From: Microthyrium microscopicum
Taxonomy: Eukaryota > Ascomycota > Dothideomycetes > Microthyriales > Microthyriaceae
Direction of reading: 5' to 3'
NCBI GenBank assembly: GCA_010405405.1
Contig: MU004239.1
Coordinates: forward strand, 1-64,000
DNA length: 64,000 bases
The notes under the pieces are model-generated. The model was not told the DNA's origin and searched no databases. It saw only the letters and a program-made list of their open reading frames with translations. The translations under genes were made by a program, and so were the position numbers. This document shows, piece by piece, positions 22,037 through 33,988 of the stretch. Position 1 is the stretch's first letter. Each line of letters starts with the position of its first letter.

Positions 22037-22843
22037 AGCTGTCAGCGATAGGAGTAGCTCTCTACTATCACGGGTTAGTTGTGAAGCTGGATGGTGTGCT
22101 GTCGTGCTGGAAGTGTTGAAGACGTCGAGGGGTGAGGTTGGTTGGCAGACGTAAGGCGGGCATTTGCAGCAAGCTCCACCCCCACTTTGGCATTTTCTGT
22201 ATCTTCAAGTTCTCAACTGAAAATTCCATCACCACTTCCTCCCTCCAGTAGGTACAGTAGTACAGTATGAAAGAAGAATTAAAATGCTACCCCATTTTTC
22301 GAAAGCTAGATCTAGTTTGCACCATTCATCTATCAGAACATCTGAGTCCGATGGAATCATCAAGATCAAGATGGAATGACTGTAGGGCCAGGCTCTCAAC
22401 CCAGCTCACAGAGCTTGCCCAGCCCTCTAACAGCTTATTGCTGCAACCATAGCGCACGTTACTGGAGTTTCCAATGTTGATGCTGTTAGTTGTCACGCAT
22501 TCAACGGAGACACCAAAGTTGAATGCTCGAGAATTCATGTTGGAAAGGCATTGGATATGTACAAGTCCAATCAGAATAATTGTGTAAGGTGGGAACATTT
22601 GGTTATTATCTAGGACTTCTGATGAAGGACAAGCTTTTTGATAAACCTGAACACGATCTTCATGACATCCCATGCGCACAGTGTCCTTTTTCATCAAGAA
22701 ATACTTCAATTCCCATAGAATGCCAATGTATTTATGGAAAGTCCAGTGAGGACCAAATTGCTGCCGCAATATTCTGACATATAGCACTCAGTTTTGGCTT
22801 GATAATGAAAATGCAAAAAAGAGTTTGCTATTCTCGCGGCTGC
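22037..22843. other. intergenic, no recognised gene
   Basis: Upstream of ARPC1 and downstream of the sugar transporter. A 153-codon minus-strand frame at 22326-22787 has no family resemblance, so I did not call it. Confidence 0.5.
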
Positions 22844-24544
22844 TCATACAGCTTTTGGAGCCTGGCTCTGATGCTCAATCTCGGCCTCGTCAACAGAGCT
22901 AACGCTATGTACGCTTTTCCTATCGAACAGTTCACTCAGGCCCTCTAGACTCTTTCGTGATGTCTCCGGGTACAAGAAATATATTACGGGCAGGCAAACC
23001 AGGTTGATAGCCATGAAAATGAAGTATGTCTTCGAGCCAATATTCTGTATTCCCACAGGCCATGCTTGAGCGACAATGATGGAGCCAATAGCACCTCCGG
23101 ACGCAGCAAAGTTTAGTCCACGGGCGCGGAAATTGGTTGGGAAGATTTCAGAACCGTATACCCAGGCTGCGGGTCCGAAACTGACGCTGTAGCCAAATGT
23201 ATAAAAGAATATGAACACAATGCAAGTGTAATCTGATGCGTGGTTGCTTTGATTCGGGTAGGCCAGAGGCAGTGCGCCGTTGATCTGATATCCTGTTAGC
23301 TTCTCTCAAGTTTTTGTCAGGTACTAGGAAAGTCTCATACCAGCATAGCAAAGAACATGACTGTAATCCCACCCAGCATAGTAGCCCGTCGTCCAATCAT
23401 GTCTATGAGGAACATTTCAATGATTGTACAACCGATCTTCAACGTCGATTCAACACCGCTAATAAGAAGTGATAGAGGATGGCCTATCCCGAGTTTGTTG
23501 AACAATTGAGGTAGGTAGTATTTCATAGCCGTGGCGCCGCACATTTGCGCCATGAATTGCAATAGGGCAGCTCGCCATAGTCTCTCGAAAAGATCGCGAC
23601 GAGCGAATAGCTGCGTCCAGCTGTTGTTTTCGGCGTGCTCCAATTCGGCCTTGAGCTTGATTGACTCGAACTCATCATCAATCTCGCTTTCCGTGTATGA
23701 GCCAACTCGGAAATAATGCAACGATTTCCGGCCTCTCTCCAATTGTCCATGTTGTATCAACCACCGTGGTCTAAGGAATATTAGCCAAGTACTTAGTAAG
23801 AGTGCAGATGATAGCTCAACACTCACGTTTCGGGTACGAATGGTAATCCAAGCATAAAGATAGTAGCTGGGATGAATTGGAGTGCAATGGACATGCGCCA
23901 GCCGTAGTTGAAGCCCTTGGTTCCTTTCCAGAAGGTTACCGCGTATCCCACCCAAAATGCAACAGCTATTCCGGTAGTAAGGCCGATGTGATTCATGACC
24001 ACATATCTTCCACGGTGCCGTGCAGGTGCAACTTCACTGTAGTTCTGGTCAGCTATTGGAACTCTGAGAAGACGAAATAGGATTTTACCTTTGATATGTT
24101 GGTACTGCGGTGCTGACAATTGCAATTCCAAGACCGCAGAAGATGCGGCCGATTACCATCATTGCAAGTGCTCCGCTTCCTGTTGCACCCGTTTGTAGAG
24201 CAGCACCGAAGCATGTGGTAAGCATTCCAACCAGGCATGCATATCTACGACCGAGATAATCACTTGCTGGATGTGACAAGAATATATAACTGAGCCAGGT
24301 TCCAAGGTAATATATGGCAGTAATGAGTCCAGTTTTTGATGCAGTTGGTTTGTGTAAAGCCTTCTTGAATCCTGCATTTGTGTAAATCGTTGCGAGAATG
24401 CCGATGTTGTAACCTTTAAACTTCAAATCAGTCTCACTCTGTAGATATTTTTGCGATTAACCCACCCCAGACAAAAGAACCAAGAGCAAAGAAGGCGCAC
24501 AAAAAGTACAGTCGCAAAAGCGACTTTGAGAATCGTGGAGACAT
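22844..24544 (-). CDS. MFS sugar transporter
   Basis: Plasma-membrane hexose/oligosaccharide transporter of the SP family of the major facilitator superfamily. Exons (minus) are 24544-24466, 24413-24089, 24036-23827, 23770-23341 and 23284-22844, giving 494 aa. About 12 membrane segments are present. Family motifs include FVWGYNIGIL at the first join, SDYLGRRYACLVG (loop 2-3), GRIFCGLGIAIVSTAVPTYQ (helix 4, PxYxxE region), PRWLIQHGQLE before the central loop, DMIGRRATMLGG (loop 8-9), YGSEIFPTNFRARG and YFLYPETSRKSLEG (PETKG-like end). The substrate cannot be read from sequence. Confidence 0.92.
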
Positions 24545-26555
24545 GGTGGTGCCGAAAGTTGTTAAACAAGGGAGCTCGAAAAGAATTGAAGTTGAAAGCT
24601 CGAGGCTATGGGGTGCTTTTGACAACCGAGATGATGCTTGCTCAAATCATGGAGAGATCAGTCTGAATAATCCAGGATGTGGTGGTGGAGTTGCAGGAGG
24701 CTTGCAGGAAGGGACCGCTTCAGACATGGAGGCAGCAAAGAATCCAGCTCTCGAATCAGCAGCCCGGCAACACTTTTATCCCCATCAATGATCATTTAGC
24801 ACGAGCCGTCCCACAGTGCTGGAATCTCCATTTATGCTTTCTTAGACCATTTTGGCGTTATCGGAAGTACGGACACGCAGAAAAGAGGCATCGCGTCGCG
24901 TGCGATAGCGGCCTTGACCTTGAGCGGCGTCCTAAAAGCAAAAGGTCGCGATGGGTCCACAGGGTCCACCTTTCATCAACCGGAACTGAGAAGATGGATC
25001 TCGACCACTTAACGCCGTTTATTTGAAAAGGGTCTGTCTGCTAAGTTATTGGCTGAGACATGTGGTTTCTAGAAGCAACACTCGTGGATCCTGCCTTTAC
25101 TGATCTAGAAGCAGCTGGATACGGTACACATCTCTCAATAATAATAATCTAGCGGCCCTTGGCCCCGGTATTTTCTATGCGGCAGAGAAGTTCTGAGAGG
25201 CATTTGGCATGACTGGGGGACCCGTTAGTTCAACTTAGTTGCATGAGAGAGGAAGTAGGTGATGCATAGCACTTTTACTTCTGCTAACATGTACAGTTAA
25301 CTAATCACTGTACTGAGACCAGTACTCTAGTCGAGGTATGCTTGAAAGTTTAATGACATGATGGACCGCCATTCAGGGAATCACCACACATCAATCCCGC
25401 GCAGATCAAGGTCGACAGAGGAAGTTGAGAGACGAATGCAGCAACTCTAAATCTCCTAAGCAACTGAGAATTCTTCGGCACTCAACTCGGAAGCTGCCAG
25501 CTCTACCGCCTCCTTGGTAATGCCGCAGAAGTCCAGTCTCCAGGTGTCATCCAAGACCTGCAAGTGAGGCCAATAACTGAACAAATAAAATTCTAGGCGA
25601 ATACATGTGGTGCCACGCTGAGAAGAAAGTTAAGGAATTCCAGTTAGTAACTTATTTGAGAAGCCATGGAGCAGACGCCAAGGACTTCTCACATCTCAAC
25701 TCACATCTCAACTGTTTTCCAAATAATCCAGAACCAGAATGGCAACAATATAGCAATTGCTATATAGTATGCTAGGGTAATGTTGCCATTCTGGGGAACA
25801 TGATATCAGTCACAGTTTGCTGTATTTGAGAACTTCTTGGAAGGATCCCAAATGCAATTCCGGGTTCTTAGCTACCGCATACTAGGTACCAAGTGATAAT
25901 GACTGAACGCTAACAGAAGATTCTAGTGGGAGGGCAACTTTGGATTTGAATGTGTACTCATCACCAGACAGTGGACGCCACAATTCTTGCAGTGTCCATT
26001 GTGACATTGTGTATTAGTTTTTTTCAAGAGACTATTCTCAAGTTTTCGAAGTACCGCGACCAAAGCTACATTACATGACTGGCAAATACAGCTCAGGAAA
26101 TAAAAGGAGGTACAAGAAGTCCTCGAAGATCAAATTATGATCGGTGCTCAGAAAGAATATAAAGTACTTGGAGTAACTATCTACAAACCAGATCGAGGCG
26201 GCTCTGATTAACCCCATTTTATATCAGACATCGCATAGGTCCGGCCCTACCATGTATGTATTGACATACTAAACTAGCCCTCGTACCCAAATACTCCTTA
26301 ATTACACCGGCCTAACATAATTATATTCAGATAATAAGAAAGCCCGAAGCTTATCGCTGAAATAGGTCGGTGAGCTTGGGGAGACTATACGCCGGCTATG
26401 CTACGCTTTACGCATAAAGCACGGGTTACATCATAGATTGGTAAAAGGCAAATGTCCGCTGGATAGTATTTGATTTAAACTTATGGTTATCTTCGGACTG
26501 CTGCTTCGTTAAGGTTGCGATTTTCTCAATTTTAACCTCAAAATCGACAGTCAAG
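24545..26555. other. 2 kb gene-poor region
   Basis: Promoter side of both the sugar transporter (minus) and the AA12-like gene (plus). Only short random frames are present. It contains the hairpin at 25734-25794 and AT-rich patches around 26000-26420. Confidence 0.5.
25734..25794. repeat. 61-bp hairpin with nested palindrome
   Basis: A perfect 14-bp inverted repeat, CCAGAATGGCAACA (25734-25747) and TGTTGCCATTCTGG (25781-25794), encloses a second palindrome, ATATAGCAATTGCTATAT, starting at about 25748. Nothing coding overlaps it. It may be a tiny MITE-like element, a hairpin-forming RNA or a regulator site. Confidence 0.75.
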
Positions 26556-28004
26556 ATGTTGTTCGCATCAGCTACTCTTGTCTCTGCTCTGCTTGCCAAC
26601 ACTGCTGTTGCGCAAAAGTGCCAGGGAGCAGCTCCTTCCAAGGCAATTGTTGCCAAAGGCTTTATTGCCAAAGTTTTCGCAAGTGGTTTGAGCCAGCCTC
26701 GAGGACTGACATTTGACTCTGAGGGCAATCTTTTGGTAGTTGAGAGAGGCAGAGGTATCACTGCTTTCAAAATCACGGAAGATGCTGGTGGTTGTTTACC
26801 AACCGCTGGAGCCAAATCTACAGCAATTGGAAATGCTCAGGTACAGCAGATGTTGCCATATAGATACGAGTAGTGCTAAGTGTATCGCAGTTGAACCATG
26901 GCATCGATTTATCCCCAGACGGCAAAACCCTCTTCGCATCAAGTGTTTCCACGGCTTGGAGCTGGCCATATGATGCTAAACAAGCAAAAACCACTGGCCC
27001 AGCTACTACCTTGGTCACTGGAATGTCTGGATCCGATCACACCACTCGGACAATTCTGATATCCAAAAAGGCCCCTGGCACCATGCTCATCAGCCGTGGA
27101 AGTGGTTCTAACTATGATATAAGGGCCAAGACGATCGGTTCAGGTTTCAGCCAGATTCGATCCTTTGACATTGCAAAAGTCAGTGCGAAGAGCGTAGCCT
27201 ATACTGAAGGCAAAGTCATCGGATGGGGTCTACGAAATAGTGTTGGTTTAGGAGAAAACCCTGCAGATGGTGGAATTTGGAGCAACGAGAACGGCGCCGA
27301 TCAAATGGATTATGGATCTTCCAAGTTAGATATCCACGAGACAAACCCCGGTGAGGAAATCAACTACCACGGCAAGTTGACTGAGAACTCTCCCCAGCAT
27401 GGAAAGAATTATGGCTACCCAGAATGCGCTGCTACTTGGGATACCCGTGGAATGCCTCAAACCAGCTTGAAGGTTGGACAACATTTCGCACCAAATCCAC
27501 CACGAGGAACAAGTGGAGCTGTCACTGCCACTGATGCGGCTTGTCAAGGACCAAACTATGTCGCTCCAAGATTGAGCTTGCCATCCCACTGGGCGCCAAT
27601 CGACATGGCCTTCACCAAGTCCGGAAGCGTTGCCTACATGACCTCCCGAGGATCATGGTGAGAAATCGCAACGGCTCTGTCAAGGAATTGCTTGCTAACA
27701 TCCTCTTAGGAACAAGAATACCCCAGATGGTTACCAATTATTCGCGATTGACTTCAAGGATGGCCAACCAACGCACCCAGCGACGAGCAAGTCCGCTGCC
27801 ATTGCAATTTTAGAAAACCGCAACGTTGGCAGCGCCTGCAAAGGATTTGTCTCTGGTTGTTTCCGTCCAACTGGTGTTGCAATCGACGCCAAGGGCCGCA
27901 TCTACATGGCTTCTGATGGAACTGGAGAGATTTATGTCATTGGTAAATCAGATGGCTCAAGTGTCCACGATCTTGCTCAAGTAGAACCATATGTGCGAGG
28001 TTAG
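26556..28004 (+). CDS. secreted sorbosone/pyranose dehydrogenase-like protein (AA12 type)
   Basis: Exons 26556-26840, 26891-27657 and 27710-28004 give 448 aa. MLFASATLVSALLANTAVAQ is a clear signal peptide. The rest is a six-bladed beta-propeller of the glucose/sorbosone dehydrogenase type: FASGLSQPRGLTFDSEGNLL, LNHGIDLSPDGKTLFASS, GWGLRNSVGLGENPADGGIW, NPGEEINYHGKL, GKNYGYPEC, LPSHWAPIDMAF and RPTGVAIDAKGRIYMASDG. Fungal relatives include PQQ-dependent pyranose dehydrogenases (AA12), which feed electrons to lytic polysaccharide monooxygenases. No CBM1 or cytochrome domain is attached. The cofactor and substrate are inferred from the family only. Confidence 0.88.
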
Positions 28005-29361
28005 ATGAGTAGATAGATGAACAAGCTTGATGGTTAGCAATACATTGTTCTTTGAAGTCTATTTGAGGATTCATTTTTAATAAAACATGAAGTACAATGA
28101 ATTCTTCGTATCCCAACGGTTGCCGGCTTTTTTTTGACCATTATCACAAACCATTTTTTTATAAGCACAAATGTGCAAACCAGCCTTGCTACAATTGAAG
28201 AAGTATGGAAGAATGCCTAAATGCTCTTTCATTGCATTCCGAATACGGGACATCAGGACTATAGAAAGCAGAAATATGTCTCAAATATTACAAGGACAGT
28301 ATCAATCGTCATTGAAGAGTTTATACATGCAACTCTTAGCAAATAAGATTATCCGAACGGTAATTCTGTGGGGAAAGAGCATATTGTGTACCTAAGTAGG
28401 GTATATACTTGCTACTGGGGCCAGTACTCTTTCTATCCGCATGTCAAATCAAGACTAGTACTATATTCCCTGGCGCGGATTACAGTTCTCCGAATGTACG
28501 GACTGATTTCGGTTGTATTAGTATGAAGATGGAGCGGCATGTTCCATAACGGATGCGCGTGACTAATCAGAAAGTGAGTACATCAAGACGTTGTGAATTT
28601 TGGTGTCCCATCCAGCAACGGATCTTGTTTCTGGAGAAGCTGTAGACTTATGGGAAGGTGCATACATACCGTATGTCATACATAAAAGTGTAAGACATGA
28701 TAATGATCAAACAGGTAGCTCATGTCGTACTCAAAAGCATGGCTGGTCACAATACTACCCCGTAATCGCCACACATCTTAGATGAAGGTACGGTATGTCC
28801 TGCAGCATAAATGCCATGGCTCCTTATCGATGATAGGGTCTATTTTGGGTATCGATGCTGGATTAGGCATGACTTCGTATTTCAGTTACTATTCCCAACT
28901 ATTCCCAACTATTCCCAACTATTTGGAAATGGAATTTGTGTTTTCGAACATGCGCTGGCCCAGCTTCTGAATGGCAAGATACTAGGGTAGGGTACTGCTT
29001 GTTATTATTTCCATAATGCCCCTGATGAAGAAGTTAAAGTAAATCAAGAGGGTTAAACCGTTAATCAACTTGAACAGCGATAGGCGGATTGGTCCATGCG
29101 GCTGCATTAGCTCGGCTGTCCTGTCAGGCCTGACTCCTGAGTGGATCAAAAAGGCCGCTATTGAGCCTATTTTGTTGTCGATTCACTCGATTGGCACAAC
29201 ATTCAAAAGTGGCGTTCAAAAGGTCGAGACTTATTCAGGGGACGTTGGAACTTTCAACTCGCGCCTTGTAAAACGCCTCGGATCGCGTGTCTACTCCACA
29301 GTCACACAGTCACTCGTTACATTCGTTCTTTACTTGTACTACAACTCTCTTGTTTCGCGAC
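28005..29361. other. intergenic with a short tandem repeat
   Basis: No supported gene. Includes the 3' flank of the AA12-like gene (AT-rich to about 28160), a 10-bp tandem repeat at 28888-28923 and the promoter of the MFS gene. Confidence 0.5.
28888..28923. repeat. 10-bp tandem repeat, three full copies
   Basis: ATTCCCAACT is repeated three times exactly at 28891-28920, with partial units on both sides. Confidence 0.85.
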
Positions 29362-31056
29362 ATGTCACGAAGCCGGGCAGAGAGCATAGGTTTGGGGATC
29401 CAGATTCCTGATCATTTATCGTTTCCTAACAGTCTTTCCAAAGCATCGCCCTCTCATAAAGTCACTGAAGTCATGACAACAAACAATCAAGAAAAGGCTC
29501 CGGCGAAGCCTCAAAACATACCATGGATGTCACTTCCCAACAAAGATCAGTTGCTCTTGCTGGGATTATGTAGACTTTCAGAACCGATTTCGAATACATG
29601 CCTCCTCCCTTATATCTTCTACCTCATGAAGTCGGTTCTCACCTCGAACTCGAACAATGGGTCTGCTGCTTCCGAAAACCAGCGCATATCACAATACTCC
29701 GGGATTCTAGTGGCGGCCTTTCCACTGGCGCAGTTTGCGACAAGTATGCCATGGGCGAGGTTAGCAGACTCATATGGAAGAAGGAGGACATTGCTGTGGG
29801 CGATTCTGTTGTCGGTGATATCCAACTTTGCATTCGGGTTCTCTAGGAGTTTCGGGGCTCTGATGTTTTGGCGTACTTTGGCTGGCATCGCCAACGGAAA
29901 TGTCGGAATAATGAGGACGATGACAGCAGAGATTGTGAAGGAAAGAAAGTACGAGACCAAGGCCTTTTTGCTGCTGCCTCTCATCTTCAACTCTGGCATG
30001 GTGGTTGGACTGGCTTTGGGAGGTTGTTTAGCAGATCCAGTCGTCAACCTAGCATGGCTGTTTGGACCAAAAGGCCTCTTCAACATCACTGGAAACGAAC
30101 AAGGAGTTGTATGGGCGGTGCATTACCCCTATGCGTTACCCGCAATGTTCAATTCGCTTATGCTAGGAACTGCCCTGCTGCTGTCATTTTTCTTCCTTCG
30201 AGAAACTCTGGCTGGTCAAGAAGAGCATGTCGACATCGGCATCCGCTATGGAAGATTTGTCCTCCGAAACGCTAAACGAATCATTCGCAGCCGCAAAAAC
30301 TCAGGGTATGCTGCTTTGGCACTGGACGAATTTGGCGACACTCCACCGCTCGCAGGTATTAAGCCAGCACCACCACGAGGTCCACCACCACCAAAACCGC
30401 CGGTTGCTACGATCTGGACCCGAGATGTCATCGCAGCTCTTGTTTCCTTTGCTCTACTCCCGCTCCATAATGGCGCATTCATGCACATATTTCCAGTCTT
30501 CCTTTCCAATCCACCAGCAGAGCACAGCACGGCCACTCTGTTCCACTTTAACGGCGGTCTTGGCCTTAAATCACCATCAATTGGACTCTGGCTCGCCCTT
30601 CTCGGCATCTGCGGTATAATGCTCCAGCTCTTCATCTATCCGCGTATGCAAGCACGAATCGGCACGTTAGGAAACTTTCGCGTCGCCCTATACATGTTCC
30701 CTATCACTTACCTCATCGTGCCATATCTCTCTTTCCTCACCCCTCATGGCTTTGGAAACTGGTTCTGCATCATCCTCGTTGCGTGGTCGCAGGTTATGGC
30801 GCGCACGCTTGCGATTCCAAGTACTGTGATTTTGCTCACCAACGCGGCACCAGCGAAACACGTTCTTGGTACCGTTCATGGCGCCGGTAACATGGTTACC
30901 AGTTTGGCGCGAGCAATCGGGCCGGCGCTTGGTGGATGGGTGTATGCTTGGGGAATCGATCATGACTTGATTGGTGCCGTTTGGTGGTTCTACTTGTTCA
31001 TTATTGCTGTTTGTGCTTTGGCTTGGTCGTATAGAATGAGGCCGATTGCCCAATGA
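29362..31056 (+). CDS. MFS transporter (DHA1-like)
   Basis: 564 aa, no intron, from the first true ATG at 29362; the frame is open 25 codons further upstream without ATG. About 12 membrane segments are split by a long central loop holding a proline run (PAPPRGPPPPKPP). Loop 2-3 has the MFS signature WARLADSYGRRRTLLWA, and helices 4-5 show RTLAGIANGNVGIMRT and GMVVGLALGG. The N-terminus NKDQLLLLGLCRLSEPISNT and the last helices (GNMVTSLARAIGPALGG) fit the yeast YCR023C / plant ZIFL group of drug, metal or organic-anion exporters. The substrate is unknown. Confidence 0.88.
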   Translation: MSRSRAESIGLGIQIPDHLSFPNSLSKASPSHKVTEVMTTNNQEKAPAKPQNIPWMSLPNKDQLLLLGLCRLSEPISNTCLLPYIFYLMKSVLTSNSNNGSAASENQRISQYSGILVAAFPLAQFATSMPWARLADSYGRRRTLLWAILLSVISNFAFGFSRSFGALMFWRTLAGIANGNVGIMRTMTAEIVKERKYETKAFLLLPLIFNSGMVVGLALGGCLADPVVNLAWLFGPKGLFNITGNEQGVVWAVHYPYALPAMFNSLMLGTALLLSFFFLRETLAGQEEHVDIGIRYGRFVLRNAKRIIRSRKNSGYAALALDEFGDTPPLAGIKPAPPRGPPPPKPPVATIWTRDVIAALVSFALLPLHNGAFMHIFPVFLSNPPAEHSTATLFHFNGGLGLKSPSIGLWLALLGICGIMLQLFIYPRMQARIGTLGNFRVALYMFPITYLIVPYLSFLTPHGFGNWFCIILVAWSQVMARTLAIPSTVILLTNAAPAKHVLGTVHGAGNMVTSLARAIGPALGGWVYAWGIDHDLIGAVWWFYLFIIAVCALAWSYRMRPIAQ

Positions 31057-31330
31057 GCGCTTTTACTGTAAATTTATGCCTTATAATACCCTTGATAGAT
31101 TAAATGATTCACGTTTTCTGATAAGCTTCGGAACTCTTACATGGTCGTGACAATCAATGGCAGTCATGTTTTTCTTGGCATATTTCACACAGATGCTAAC
31201 ATCTTCAAAGAGATATCAAAGTACTCGACTTCAAAGCTTAAGGCATATCATTAGAGGCAAATTCTTCTTCTGAGAAGAACGACCTCGCGAGCGCTACAAT
31301 TGAAGGCTCGTTGATTTGTGGCCGCGTACA

Positions 31331-32125
31331 TCATGCCATCATGCCTCCATTCGCCATCAAAACCTGCCCATTCACCCAACTGCTGTCAGATCCACAAAAG
31401 AAAGCAGTTGCGTTGGCAATATCTTCTGGTGAGCCTAGCCTATTGTATGGATTCTGCGACTTGATCATATTAAGCATCTCCTCGCTCTTACCCTCGAAAA
31501 ACAGATCTGTACCCGTCGGCCCTGGAGCAATCGCATTGACATTGATTCCCTTGGTGCCCAGATCCTTCGACATGAATTTGGTCATTTGTTCGATAGCACC
31601 TTTGGTCGACGCATACAGCAAGTATGGCGGCATAACATTTGACTGATGGACAACGCCCGTAGAGACAAAGATGACCCTTGAACCAGGCTTCATATGCGGC
31701 ACCGCTTTCTACCTCTCGTTAGCCATCATCTCATACTGTCAGTTGTGAGGCTGAAAATATACCTGCACCAAGAAATACGGGCCCTTGACATTGAGAGCAA
31801 AAGTCTTGTCAAAATCCTCCTCAGTGGTATTGCCGACGGTGCGCATGGGCATAACGCCAGCGTTGGCAATCACAGCATCAATTCGACCAAACCGATCAAT
31901 TGAGCATTTGATAAGCTCTTCTATACCTGCAATCGTCGACACATCTGCCTTGACAGCGATTGCGTGGTCCTCGCCCAAGGTTTTCACAAGAGCGTTGGCT
32001 GGGGCTGGGTTTGAGGAGTAGTTGATTATGACGGAAGCACCGTCCTTTGCGAGGCGGGTTGCAATGGCTGCGCCAATGCCTTTAGAAGCACCGGTGATGA
32101 GAATGACTTTATCGGCGAGAGACAT
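31331..32125 (-). CDS. short-chain dehydrogenase/reductase
   Basis: Classical SDR, 246 aa, exons (minus) 32125-31763 and 31708-31331. Cofactor motif TGASKGIG is at the N-terminus, with NYSS after beta-2, a pattern often seen with NADP. VIANAGVMP carries the NAG motif. Catalytic residues are Ser in VSTGVV and Tyr/Lys in YASTKGA. The C-terminus is GSDSSWVNGQVLMANGG. It resembles 3-oxoacyl-ACP-reductase-like or polyol SDRs; the substrate cannot be assigned. It is convergent with the MFS gene, but no cluster logic is evident. Confidence 0.9.
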
Positions 32126-33166
32126 GACGATAAGAATGGTGAAGTGTATAGTGAATGGAGTTGATCACAGATAAGTAGCAAGGGTGTTGGAGCAGAAGCG
32201 AGGCGAGAAGTTGTTGAAAACATATTTGATAACAGCGGGCCCCTTCTTATATGCAAGAGGTCCTTCTCATAAGGATACAAGACTGGTTTGTTTTCGGAGC
32301 TACACAGGTACCTTCTACTGTCTGATATGGATGTGCCGGGTACCCCAGACACTTGTTTAGTGAAGCCATGACTGATATAGCCATACCAAATCATTCTGCA
32401 TTCGTGAATCTATGTCATGAATAACATGGGTTAGCGAACTCCTAACATCCTGATGTGTTCATCATATCCTCCAATCTATCTCTGGGCATCCATTTCATTG
32501 AAAGTATGGAGTGAGCTTGAATTGGGCGATGTGGTAATCCGGATATACCTGTTACTTCTCACCTCCGGTCCGCTACTAACAGTGCAATGCTGGACTCAAT
32601 GGACTAGACTTCTGATGATCGAAAGGACCAAAGTGTATACCAGAGATGGAGAGAATAATGCAAGGTAAATATTAGTCATTCATAATTCAGGATCCCGCTA
32701 AGCTGTACTGTAGAGTAGGTAGTCGAGAATATCTGGGCTCGGAATAAACTCGAAATGACCCCTGGTTCGAACCTGCCGCTACTCTTGGAGTCTTCTCAGG
32801 CCTCACAGGTGTATTTGCCGGTATGGCAGCAATAAAGCATGATAGGAACAATTGGCAAAAGGAGGTTTAAGGAGAGAAGATGAGGAAGAGAAAAAAGGAG
32901 GAGGAGGAGGAAAGGAGATTTAGATCAAAATTTGAGGTTGAAATTGTAAAGTGATTCGCTGGCTTCCACCCTGGCCTCAAGCCTCAAGTTCAACCACGGT
33001 TCGCCTTCATCACTTCTCATCTTTCCATACTCTAACTTTGTCCAAAATCTCCCCAACGTCAATCCCTTTTCATCATCTGCATTATATCTCTTCACTGTGA
33101 ACAACACATACCACCCTCCTTCATCCTTCATGTCTTCACACACATAGCGCACCATCTATCTCCGCC
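32126..33166. other. divergent promoter region (SDR / BET1)
   Basis: About 1 kb without a supported gene. A purine-rich run (about 32868-32920) lies before the BET1 leader, and a pyrimidine-rich leader precedes the ATG at 33167. Confidence 0.5.
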
Positions 33167-33779
33167 ATGTCCTCCCGGTATGTGAAAAGCCGCCCGTCTG
33201 ATTCTCAACAACTAACAAGTCGCCCAGTTTCTCCCAACAAGCCTCACAAAGGCAGCGTCTATTCGCCAACTACGATGACGCCCGCCAGCAATCACAAAGT
33301 CCCTCCGGCCGCCGCCCAAACGGCTACGCGCACCCCTCCTACTCTGCCAACCCCAGCACACCGCCAACCGGCGCATTCGGCGCATATCCCTCCGATGGCA
33401 GCTCCTTTCGCGCCGCAACACCCAACTCGAAAGGACAATACAGCGATGCCGTGCTCTCCGAGCTAGAAAGCCAGAATGATGAACAGATGGCTGGACTTAG
33501 CGGCAAAGTGAAGCGGTTAAAAGATGTACGTTTACACACATCGGACAGGTGACGAAGCTGACATGCATATAGTTGACAATGGCAATTGGTGATGAGATTC
33601 GCGAGTCTACGACGCTGGCTGATTCGATGAACGAGACATTTGATGGCACGACGATACGGCTGAAGAATACTATGAATCGCATGTTGCGCATGGCGGAGCG
33701 GACCGGTATTGGTTGGAGGGTTTGGTTGGCTTTCTTTGCCGTTGTTGTGTTGCTGTTTTGGTATGTCAAATTATTTTAG
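33167..33779 (+). CDS. BET1: Golgi/ER SNARE BET1
   Basis: Qc-SNARE for ER-Golgi vesicle fusion. Exons are 33167-33177 (only 11 nt), 33228-33525 and 33573-33779, giving 171 aa. The first join reads MSSRFSQQASQRQRLFANYD, and reading-frame continuity then gives GQYSDAVLSELESQNDEQ. The SNARE helix spans about residues 85-145 (LSGKVKRLKDLTMAIGDEI, LADSMNETFDGTTIRLKNTM). A C-terminal anchor follows (WLAFFAVVVLLFWYVKLF). SFT1 is the alternative paralogue name. The middle of the N-terminal part is Pro/Ser-rich. A longer frame in another phase over exon 2 is a shadow. Confidence 0.88.
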
Positions 33780-33988
33780 AGCTTCAGCGCGTAATGCCTG
33801 AAGACTTTGCGGTGCATAGCATGCTTTAGGAGATTGTCTGATGAGAAGATGAGGCTAGTTTCGGAAGCATTTGTATTATAGGTTGTATAGATATGCTGCT
33901 GTTTGCACAGGTAATGCATCGTACTACGCATACTGTCTACGGCAAGTCTGCCTTTAAGTTTATGATGTAGGCCTCAATTCCTCGATCA

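Noticed and set aside
22326-22787. 153-codon minus-strand frame between ARPC1 and the sugar transporter
   Set aside because: No domain, signal or family-like composition; low-quality amino-acid mix. A real orphan gene cannot be fully excluded.
29070-29411. 113-codon frame overlapping the start of the MFS gene
   Set aside because: Out of phase with the MFS protein; the upstream part has no recognisable content.
22844-32125. Possible metabolic gene cluster (sugar transporter, AA12-like enzyme, MFS, SDR)
   Set aside because: No backbone enzyme or cluster regulator, wide gaps and mixed orientation; chance proximity is adequate.
32764-32775. tRNA B-box-like GGTTCGAACC
   Set aside because: No matching A box, acceptor stem or anticodon arm can be folded around it.
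33167-33466. 99-codon Pro/Ala-rich frame at BET1
   Set aside because: Wrong phase over BET1 exon 2; splicing at 33177/33228 gives the conserved SNARE protein.
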